Shown here: in pieces, positions 1 through 5,200 of the stretch
How the letters are laid out: every line of letters starts with the position of its first letter
Position numbering within the stretch: position 1 is the first letter of the stretch
NCBI GenBank assembly: GCA_011046145.1
Contig: DSBA01000031.1
Coordinates: 1-13,096 of the forward strand
DNA: 13,096 nt
DNA from: Candidatus Uhrbacteria bacterium
Lineage (GTDB): Bacteria; Patescibacteriota; Patescibacteriia; CAIXNZ01
Direction of reading: 5' to 3'
Made by a program: the position numbers and the translations under genes
The notes under the pieces: model-generated
What the model was told of the DNA's origin: nothing
Database searches by the model: none
The model's input: only the letters and a program-made list of their open reading frames with translations

Positions 1-639
1 ATTATTATGGCAGTCATCTATCCGAACAAATTTAATTTCACCTTTTTTAGCTTTTGTCAAAATTTTTCTGATTTTTTTTAAAAACAAATCAATGCTTTTC
101 TTTCTCCAATAATAACCTATTACGGGCGTAGCATCAAAATACTTAAAGCCCCTATTTCTAAAATCCAAAAAAATATCATAAAATTCTCTTATTTCTTTGA
201 AAGAATTACCAACGGTAAATTTTATCCTAAGCCAATTTTTTATTTTATGGACATCTAAAAAATTTTTATCAGCAAAAATTTTTTCCCAACCGGGGTAAAT
301 GCTCCACGACAACTTTACGCCTAATCTTTGGAAAAAAAACATATCCTGCTTAGTTAATAACCTTAAATTGCTTGGCATGCCAATTATAGGCAAAGGCCCA
401 TATTTTTTACGGATATAAATAATAATTTTTCTTAAAATTAAACGACTAAGCAAAGGCTCGCCGCCCATGATAATAATCTCTTTATTCTTATATTGTTTAG
501 CATTACTATTGCCCAAGAAAAAATCAACTGCTTTTTTAGCAGTTTTATAATCTATCTCGCTTTGCCCTTTTTGCACATAACAGAAAGGGCAATTGAGATT
601 GCATTTATTATTAATTTGTAAGACTAATCTATTTGTCAT
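1..639 (-). CDS. Radical SAM enzyme, 3' part missing (runs off left edge)
   Basis: This reading frame is open for 213 codons from an ATG at 639 to the window edge, so the C-terminus is not visible. The protein begins almost directly with the radical SAM core: residues 12-21 read KCNLNCPFCY, giving the 4Fe-4S ligands C13, C17 and C20 in CxxxCxxC spacing, and MGGEPLL at about 58-64 is the SAM-binding GGE motif. Such enzymes reductively cleave S-adenosylmethionine to start radical chemistry. A GGGGGAG sequence at 653-659 could be the ribosome site, though 13 bases from the ATG is long. It is the last visible gene of the Hxs-like locus and may be a second maturase, in the place of HxsC. I cannot assign it to HxsC: there is no N-terminal extension before the cysteine motif. 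Whether it has a SPASM or other auxiliary cluster domain lies outside the window. Confidence 0.9.
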   Translation of the reverse strand, partial: MTNRLVLQINNKCNLNCPFCYVQKGQSEIDYKTAKKAVDFFLGNSNAKQYKNKEIIIMGGEPLLSRLILRKIIIYIRKKYGPLPIIGMPSNLRLLTKQDMFFFQRLGVKLSWSIYPGWEKIFADKNFLDVHKIKNWLRIKFTVGNSFKEIREFYDIFLDFRNRGFKYFDATPVIGYYWRKKSIDLFLKKIRKILTKAKKGEIKFVRIDDCHNN

Positions 640-665
640 CAAATCATATTATCTCCCCCGCAATT

Positions 666-1619
666 TTAAAAGCAAATTATTTGATCAGGATTATAATACA
701 AATAATTTTCCAAACAATAATTATCATTATTATAATTATGGAAGACTTTACATGAATTTTGAGAAAGTCCTATCGCAGAATATTCATTGCCTAATTTCTC
801 ACAGAATTCATAATCATTATTTATAAAAGAAATATACTGCTCCTGTAAGGATAAGCAACCATTTAATTCCAAACCTTCTTCTAATTTATAAGATTCGTCA
901 TCGCAATTAGAAACGCCGGGCATAAAAAAAGTTTTAAAATAAAATTGGCAAAGCGGAGGACTGGTTGTTATAGCTGAAAGAATTTTATCTTGATTAATTG
1001 CCTTTTTGTAATATGTATCACAAAACAAATCATCTAGCACTGTCAATTCAATCCCGCAATTTTCTAAAAAAGCCCAGTCGCTAAAACCTATTTCCAGATC
1101 CCGCCATTCTTTTATATTAAATTCACAGCGGCCGGATTGTCTGCTTCTTTGTAAAAAACTACTAATCATATATCCATTTTGATTAAATGCCAGTCTGCAA
1201 GTATGATCTGCGCCTTGATAACCGTCAAATTCCTCCAGAAAATCGTCATCATAATATGGCCACAATAAATCTTCTTCAATATCTCTGGCAAGTTGGCAAT
1301 AAGACAAATCTTTATACATAAGTCCTAGACAAGTAAAATAAAAAGTTAAAGTATTATTGTTGTATGCTTCATCGTTATCAGTTTGCAAAGCATCATTATA
1401 ATATTTTAGGTACAATTTTTTGAAAAAATCTTGAAGATCTTTAGGATCATCTTTAAATATATCAATCCAATCTCGTATTGCAAAACATTCCTCTTTTTCA
1501 GGTTCTGGTTCAAAAACTATTTTTTCTTTATAACTAAAAAAATACCAAATTCCTAAGGCTAAAACTAAAACCATTAAAACAATAATAATTCCTAATAAAA
1601 TTTTTATGCTTTTTGACAT
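666..1619 (-). CDS. Membrane-anchored cysteine-rich protein, unknown family
   Basis: I do not recognise the family. The protein of about 317 residues starts MSKSIKILLG and has one strong hydrophobic helix at about residues 6-27, with lysines before it and an acidic, proline-containing linker (EPEPEKEE) after it. This suggests an N-in anchor with the rest outside the cell. The outer domain is acidic and carries 14 cysteines spread along its length, including the last-but-one residue. Short similar stretches such as DLSYCQLARD and DYEFCEKLGN hint at weak internal repeats of Cys-containing helices. The even cysteine number fits disulfides but does not prove them. The ATG at 1619 is preferred over an in-frame TTG nine bases upstream. 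It lies 17 bases after the HxsA-like precursor and 26 before a radical SAM gene, so it is very likely co-transcribed with them. Export, docking or protection of the modified product are possible roles, all unproven. Confidence 0.8.
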   Translation of the reverse strand: MSKSIKILLGIIIVLMVLVLALGIWYFFSYKEKIVFEPEPEKEECFAIRDWIDIFKDDPKDLQDFFKKLYLKYYNDALQTDNDEAYNNNTLTFYFTCLGLMYKDLSYCQLARDIEEDLLWPYYDDDFLEEFDGYQGADHTCRLAFNQNGYMISSFLQRSRQSGRCEFNIKEWRDLEIGFSDWAFLENCGIELTVLDDLFCDTYYKKAINQDKILSAITTSPPLCQFYFKTFFMPGVSNCDDESYKLEEGLELNGCLSLQEQYISFINNDYEFCEKLGNEYSAIGLSQNSCKVFHNYNNDNYCLENYLYYNPDQIICF

Positions 1620-1636
1620 ATGAAACAATTAATATT

Positions 1637-2020
1637 TTACCATGAAGTTGAATGGCATGAATGATGCGAGCCGTGCGAGCCGTGCGAACCATGCGAACCA
1701 TGCGAACCATGGGAACCATGGGAGCCATGCGAACAATGAGAACCAGTGTTACCATCATTATGAACAAAATTATTATGGCCATAACGAAAAGTCGCTGCCT
1801 TCTGAACATCAGTTCCGCCCTGATTTTTACATTTACCAGTACAGCTCCTAGCTCCTCCACCACTATCACAAGCTGGCGCGGCCTCTGCTTCTTCAGCCAA
1901 AATACCCAAAGCTGTCACGCCAATACCAAGCATAATAATATCTTTTTTGGTAATTTTGCCTTCCTCGTCGCTTAGAAATTCCTGAAACTTCTTTTTTAGT
2001 TGTGGTATTTTATTTTTCAT
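1637..2020 (-). CDS. hxsA: HxsA-like precursor with C-terminal His-Xaa-Ser repeats
   Basis: This 127-residue protein looks like a substrate of radical SAM maturation. The N-terminus (1-28) is charged, with FLSDEEGKITKKD at about 15-27, followed by a hydrophobic stretch to about 42 and EEAEAAPA at 43-50, which could be a leader or a signal/anchor with a processing site. The middle contains C51, C60 and C64 and many Gly/Asn. Residues 95-121 are nine consecutive H-x-S triplets: HCS, seven HGS and HHS; the chain ends CHSTSW. The H-x-S repeat, next to an HxsB-type radical SAM gene and HxsD-like genes, is the defining pattern of the His-Xaa-Ser system. The modification made in that system is not known to me. 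Cysteines at both ends of the repeat (C96, C122) are notable. No Shine-Dalgarno precedes the ATG. The HxsA assignment rests on repeat and context, not on a similarity search. Confidence 0.8.
   Translation of the reverse strand: MKNKIPQLKKKFQEFLSDEEGKITKKDIIMLGIGVTALGILAEEAEAAPACDSGGGARSCTGKCKNQGGTDVQKAATFRYGHNNFVHNDGNTGSHCSHGSHGSHGSHGSHGSHGSHGSHHSCHSTSW
1667..1738 (-). repeat. Nine-base tandem repeat coding for H-G-S triplets
   Basis: Eight adjacent 9-base units, CATGGTTCG and close variants on the coding strand, encode HCS and seven HGS triplets. Three central units are identical and the outer ones differ mostly at third positions, for example CACGGCTCG. The unit can gain or lose copies by slippage without breaking the frame, so repeat number may vary between strains. 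Confidence 0.9.
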
Positions 2021-2075
2021 AGGTTTTTAAATATTTGGATAATATTTAACGTTTGATTCGACTACCTACTATACT

Positions 2076-2162
2076 CCCGCAAATACACAAATCTTGCTAC
2101 AAATTTCACAAATAAAGAGATAACCTAATTTGTGTTATTTGTGAATAGATTTGTAAATTTGC
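2076..2162. repeat. Inverted pair of ATTTGT-rich repeats (R1/R2)
   Basis: Two copies of a ~38-bp sequence face each other: R1 on the minus strand (about 2076-2114) and R2 on the plus strand (about 2127-2162), 12 bases apart. Each carries spaced ATTTGT words and ends in TTTGCGGG or a variant. They can form a long imperfect hairpin. R2 runs into the last codons of the GxxExxY gene (stop at 2135), so that protein's C-terminus is encoded by repeat sequence. The same family recurs on the other side of that gene. The pair fills most of the space between the GxxExxY gene and the HxsA-like gene. Confidence 0.8.
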
Positions 2163-2551
2163 TGATTAAAAGTAGGATTGAAAACCCTTAAAAATTTAAC
2201 GCCCGTAGGTGTGAAATTGGCCAAGATCGCCAATCTTTTCCCACTGATTTTCAAATATTCCTTTACCTGTTCAATATTTCTCTTATTGAAATAATTGCCT
2301 TTTTTTATTTCTAATACAATTTTATCATCAATAATAAAATCTATAAATAATCTGCCAATAACTTTTCCTTTATAAACCAGATTATAAGGGACTTGTTTTT
2401 TAAAGTTTAGCTTTTCTAAGTGTAATTCTCTTTCAATTGCATTCTCATAATATTTTTCCTTATAACCATAGCCAAGATCATTATAAACAGTAAATAAAAT
2501 ACCTACAACTATATAACTTAATTCCTTATAAATAACTTTGCCTTCTCCCAT
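2135..2551 (-). CDS. GxxExxY family protein (PD-(D/E)XK nuclease-like)
   Basis: The 138-residue protein carries the family-defining G-x-x-E-x-x-Y at residues 29-35 (GYKEKYY). It is followed by a PD-(D/E)XK-like core: D71 in LFIDFII, then E81 and K83 in VLEIKKG, and Q95 with a tyrosine in IEQVKEYL. Length and motif order fit the GxxExxY family. Its biological role is unknown; nuclease activity is inferred from the fold signature. A GGGGGAG about 7 bases upstream of the ATG (2558-2564) is one of the few good ribosome sites in the window and is supplied by the end of a flanking repeat. The gene sits between hxsB and the HxsA-like gene, boxed in by repeat pairs, and looks like an inserted cassette rather than a part of the Hxs pathway. 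Confidence 0.88.
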   Translation of the reverse strand: MGEGKVIYKELSYIVVGILFTVYNDLGYGYKEKYYENAIERELHLEKLNFKKQVPYNLVYKGKVIGRLFIDFIIDDKIVLEIKKGNYFNKRNIEQVKEYLKISGKRLAILANFTPTGVKFLRVFNPTFNQQIYKSIHK

Positions 2552-2561
2552 ATTTTTATCT

Positions 2562-2710
2562 CCCCCAAATACACAAATCCTCTTACAAATTGTACAAATA
2601 TCCAGTCAGCCAAGCATACTTCATCATTTGTAATATTTGTGTTTAAATTTGTAAATTTGCGGGGCATTCCAATTTGTGTTATTTGTGAATATATTTGTAG
2701 ATTTGCGGGT
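2562..2710. repeat. ATTTGT-rich repeats R3, R4 and R5
   Basis: Three more copies of the ~38-bp repeat: R3 on the minus strand (about 2562-2600), R4 (about 2625-2664) and R5 (about 2671-2710) on the plus strand. R3 and R4 form an inverted pair like R1/R2; R4 and R5 are direct repeats. The shared pattern on the plus-strand copies is ATTTGT words followed by ATTTGCGGG. R5 abuts the hxsB stop codon. The end of R3 provides the GGGGGAG ribosome site for the GxxExxY gene. No gene is seen in this stretch. Confidence 0.85.
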
Positions 2711-4191
2711 TACCTGTAGATTTCCCTGGTTTGGGACTTTTCCACCCATTCTGTGAAAATGTCTTTGTTTTTGCGGTTTTTCAGCTTAATAAACAAATAT
2801 TCTATGATTGCCTCATCTATCATGTATTTTACATTATTTTTCGGCGCTTGGAAAATATTGTTATACACAGAATAATTATAAACCGGACAAATGCCTATAT
2901 AGGGCTGGTAAACATTGTCTTCATAGCCGGCCTGGCCATCAGTGCAGGAAGCCAGGCAAATTGATTTGCAAAGATCATTATTGATTAATTGCTCAAAATT
3001 ATTTTTATTGATATTGCCCAGCTTAAACATCTCATCGCCCATTCTGGAAATCATCCTGCCTTCATCACAAGTATAAACATCGCCATTGTAATTATAAGCC
3101 AGTTGGCCAATGCCAGCTCCGCAAGGCGAACGCATATCAAGATTATTAATGTCTTTATTAAATAATATCTTAATCAAATAAGTGACGGCCATAAAATCAT
3201 AAAAATGCCTGCCCTGATAATTTTTTTCCAAAATATAGTCTAAAGCGTTTTTATAAAAATCAATATATTCCTCGGGCGTGTACCAAATTTTATCCTTGGC
3301 ATTTAAAGCAAAGCCAAAAGGGTTTAAATAACGCAGATAAATGGTTTTAAACCCTAATTTAATGTAAGTATCAATAACCTGCTTGTAATTGGCCAAAGTC
3401 TTTCTGGTGACAGTAATCAGGGCTCCAACCCGGTAATAATTTTTCTTTTTGCCTTTATATTTGGCTTTATAAGCCTTGTCAATTTTTTTAATCCAATTGA
3501 CAGCCTGCTTAAAGCTGTTACCGTCAAGATAAACGCGGTTATAATTATGGGTTTCCTCGTCGCCGTCCAAAGACGTGCAGATATTGACTTCATTATTCAA
3601 TAAAAAATTCATTTTTTCTTCATCCATCACGCTTAAATTGGAAACAAAACGAATTTGCAGGTTCTTTTTCTCTAATTTATTTTTCTCTCGAGCATATTGA
3701 ACAATAAATTTGACCACGGGCCAGTTCAAAAGCGGCTCTCCGCCCTGGAATTCAATGGCGACCGCGTCATTAGGAGTTTTGAAAATATTATCAACGACTT
3801 TTTTGGCTGTGGCCATGTCCATATCCAGGCTTTTATCATCTGTTTTGCCGGCGCTGGCATGGCAATAAACGCAATTATGGTTACAGCGCAAAGTCACAAC
3901 AATAATGTGCAATGAAGGGCCGAATTTCAAAAATCTATTTTTATCTCTGTATTTTTCAATTAATTGCGCCTGATAATTTTTATCTTTAATGAACAAATTT
4001 TTTTTCAATCCCTGATAAATTTTTTCTTTTCTATTTAATTTTCCGGTAATGAATTTTTTAAAATCAGTTTCACTTAAAAAAGCATATTTGCCAATGTCAT
4101 TGGTCAGTAAATAATCGCCATTTAGCTTTTTAAAGCGGAAAAAACCGACTGATTTGCTATCTAACTTTTCAATTGTCTTTAGATCCAGCAT
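2710..4191 (-). CDS. hxsB: HxsB-type radical SAM maturase of the His-Xaa-Ser system
   Basis: A 493-residue radical SAM protein. An N-terminal domain of about 90 residues (YLLTNDIGKYAFLSETDF at 27-44) precedes the core. The core starts LHIIVVTLRCNHNCVYC with C103, C107 and C110, followed by EFQGGEPLLN (147-156), CTSLDGDEETHNYNR (205-219) and LRYLNPFGFAL (286-296). The C-terminal part has SPCGAGIGQLAY (C357), YTCDEGRM (C375), C408, C412, C416 and ICPVYNY (C435), which look like auxiliary cluster ligands. These signatures match what I know of HxsB; the H-x-S repeat protein and HxsD-like genes nearby agree. Two positions where I would expect cysteines in related enzymes read N and I (DNVYQPYIGICPV, 425-437), so one auxiliary cluster may be altered. 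The start is an ATG without a clear ribosome site. The protein probably modifies the HxsA-like precursor. Confidence 0.9.
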   Translation of the reverse strand: MLDLKTIEKLDSKSVGFFRFKKLNGDYLLTNDIGKYAFLSETDFKKFITGKLNRKEKIYQGLKKNLFIKDKNYQAQLIEKYRDKNRFLKFGPSLHIIVVTLRCNHNCVYCHASAGKTDDKSLDMDMATAKKVVDNIFKTPNDAVAIEFQGGEPLLNWPVVKFIVQYAREKNKLEKKNLQIRFVSNLSVMDEEKMNFLLNNEVNICTSLDGDEETHNYNRVYLDGNSFKQAVNWIKKIDKAYKAKYKGKKKNYYRVGALITVTRKTLANYKQVIDTYIKLGFKTIYLRYLNPFGFALNAKDKIWYTPEEYIDFYKNALDYILEKNYQGRHFYDFMAVTYLIKILFNKDINNLDMRSPCGAGIGQLAYNYNGDVYTCDEGRMISRMGDEMFKLGNINKNNFEQLINNDLCKSICLASCTDGQAGYEDNVYQPYIGICPVYNYSVYNNIFQAPKNNVKYMIDEAIIEYLFIKLKNRKNKDIFTEWVEKSQTREIYR

Positions 4192-4253
4192 ACTATCTTA
4201 AACGTTTAATTAAATTTTATCCTTTAAAATTCCAGGTTTCGAAAGATTAGTCA

Positions 4254-4314
4254 GTAATACAATTGTAATACTTAGTAAAACAATTGTATTACCATTATAT
4301 TACTATTGTTTTAC
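4254..4314. promoter_or_regulatory. Three tandem 18-bp palindromes upstream of hxsB (operator-like)
   Basis: Three 18-bp sites lie at 4254-4271, 4275-4292 and 4297-4314, spaced 21 and 22 bases start to start, about two helical turns. The first two read GTAATACAATTGTAATAC and GTAAAACAATTGTATTAC, near-perfect palindromes centred on CAATTG; the third (ATATTACTATTGTTTTAC) is degenerate. A TATAAT on the minus strand at 4294-4299 lies between sites two and three but has no good -35. Regular phasing suggests a repressor or activator array controlling hxsB, with no regulator gene visible here. The remainder of the 160-base gap is AT-rich and featureless. Confidence 0.55.
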
Positions 4315-4351
4315 CAAAATATTTATTTAATTTTTAGTGCTTCCAAATCAA

Positions 4352-4552
4352 CTAGGACATTAGTCCTAAAACATAATTAGCAAATTCATCCGATAAAATA
4401 TTTTTAACTTCTTTATCTGTTTTATCCATCTTTACTTCAATATAATTGCCAGCTTCTTTAAGGCTAAAATCAGCCAAATTTTTAAACTCCTCAATTGCCT
4501 TTTCAACCGCCTCCAGCGTATATATTTTTTTATTAAATTTAATTGATTGCAT
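4352..4552 (-). CDS. Small HxsD-like protein
   Basis: This 66-residue protein can be aligned by eye with the N-terminal half of the larger HxsD-like protein encoded just upstream: IKFNKKIYTLEAVEKA here against FKINTKIYSLSAVYQA there, both followed by a helix and a beta-strand pair. It ends DEFANYVLGLMS, comparable with GEFYNELLNQLLRE in the paralogue. HxsD proteins are small non-enzymatic partners of the radical SAM enzymes in His-Xaa-Ser loci; their exact job is not established to my knowledge. It lacks the long acidic and lysine-rich tail of its neighbour. It begins at an ATG without a visible ribosome site. The ACTAGGACATTAGTCCTA region over its stop codon contains a small hairpin (AGGAC/GTCCT) within the coding end. 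Family assignment is by motif only. Confidence 0.75.
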   Translation of the reverse strand: MQSIKFNKKIYTLEAVEKAIEEFKNLADFSLKEAGNYIEVKMDKTDKEVKNILSDEFANYVLGLMS

Positions 4553-4565
4553 AGATAAATGATAA

Positions 4566-4628
4566 ATTACAGATTACAGATTACAGATTGCAGATTGCAG
4601 ATTACAGATTGCGGATTACAGATTTCGG
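4566..4628. repeat. Heptamer tandem repeat, nine units
   Basis: Nine consecutive 7-base units of ATTACAG with variants ATTGCAG, ATTGCGG and ATTTCGG fill the gap between the two HxsD-like genes. Because 7 is not a multiple of 3 and the block lies between a start at 4552 and a stop at 4638, it is non-coding. It may vary in copy number by slippage. Function unknown. Confidence 0.9.
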
Positions 4629-4637
4629 AGTTCAAAA

Positions 4638-5156
4638 TTATTTCCCCTTTTTACTCATCTTCCCCTTTTTGCTCTTTTTCCCCTCCAAATTTTGTTCTTC
4701 CCAAGTCTTGGCAATTCCTAAAGGATCTTCCTGCCAGTCTTCTTCCTCAACTTCTTTTAAAAGCTCGTCAACTTCATTGGGCACTGCGTTATAAAGCGCC
4801 TGAGAAACAATGTATTCCCTGATTTTGGCATTAGTCTGGCTGACTTTTTCCCGCAAAAGCTGATTTAACAGCTCATTATAAAACTCGCCTGCTATTTTTT
4901 CTAAATCAACCGGCTCTTTATCCTCCGAAGCTTTTTTATCCGCCATAGCTTTAGCGGAGGCGGAAGCAAAGGAGGATTTCTCTTTCATAATAACCACAAC
5001 TTCCTTTTGGGGATCTCCATCAAGTAATATATAAACTTTGTCCAAAAACAAATAAGCTGCCTGATAAACCGCGCTCAAAGAATATATTTTAGTATTTATT
5101 TTAAATTCCAGCAGATTGTCTTTAATTTTAAATCTAAAACTTTTATTATCTGTCAT
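4638..5156 (-). CDS. hxsD: HxsD-like protein with in-frame palindromic insert
   Basis: A 172-residue protein. Residues 18-60 (FKINTKIYSLSAVYQAAY and following strands) and 90-122 (GEFYNELLNQLLREKVSQTN) match the two conserved parts of HxsD, including the LLN-x-x-LRE signature I associate with that family. Between them, residues 61-80 (SSFASASAKAMADKKASEDK) are an Ala/Ser/Lys-rich insert encoded by a palindromic element also found in dnaK. The C-terminus is acidic (EEEDWQEDP) and ends in a lysine-glycine tail that looks like read-through into low-complexity DNA. HxsD is a small accessory protein of the His-Xaa-Ser system, probably helping the maturases act on HxsA. The gene starts 44 bases after the last secreted-protein gene and is likely in the same transcript. 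No ribosome site is visible. Confidence 0.82.
   Translation of the reverse strand: MTDNKSFRFKIKDNLLEFKINTKIYSLSAVYQAAYLFLDKVYILLDGDPQKEVVVIMKEKSSFASASAKAMADKKASEDKEPVDLEKIAGEFYNELLNQLLREKVSQTNAKIREYIVSQALYNAVPNEVDELLKEVEEEDWQEDPLGIAKTWEEQNLEGKKSKKGKMSKKGK
4921..4976. repeat. Palindromic element inside hxsD-like gene
   Basis: The core at 4939-4964 starts TCCGCC and ends GCGGAGGCGGA, and is nested in a weaker outer inverted repeat (TCCTCCGAAGC at 4921 against GCAAAGGAGGA at 4966). On the coding strand it gives SASAKAMADK. The 26-base core has the same length and nearly the same arms as one in dnaK (11256-11281) and a diverged one at 9763-9788. GC content is well above the surrounding gene. Confidence 0.85.
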
Positions 5157-5200
5157 TATTTTAATCTGACAATTTTTAAATTTTCAATTAATAAACTCTT

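Noticed and set aside
1620..1628. Upstream TTG start adding three residues to the Cys-rich membrane protein
   Set aside because: The ATG at 1619 gives a normal start (MSKSIK) directly before the membrane helix; no ribosome site supports the TTG.
1661..1975. Plus-strand open frame with Met-Arg-Thr repeats opposite the HxsA-like gene
   Set aside because: It is a mirror of the 9-base H-G-S repeat. The minus-strand frame has the leader, the H-x-S motif and operon context.
2076..2710. CRISPR array
   Set aside because: The ATTTGT-rich repeats are in both orientations, unevenly spaced, imperfect and surround a gene. There are no unique spacers of constant length.
4192..4351. A strong promoter for hxsB at the TATAAT (4294-4299)
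   Set aside because: No acceptable -35 lies at 16-18 bases, so I list only the palindrome array.
4559..4822. Plus-strand open frames over the heptamer array and the end of the hxsD-like gene
   Set aside because: Their first part is pure tandem repeat and the rest is antisense to a conserved HxsD-like frame.
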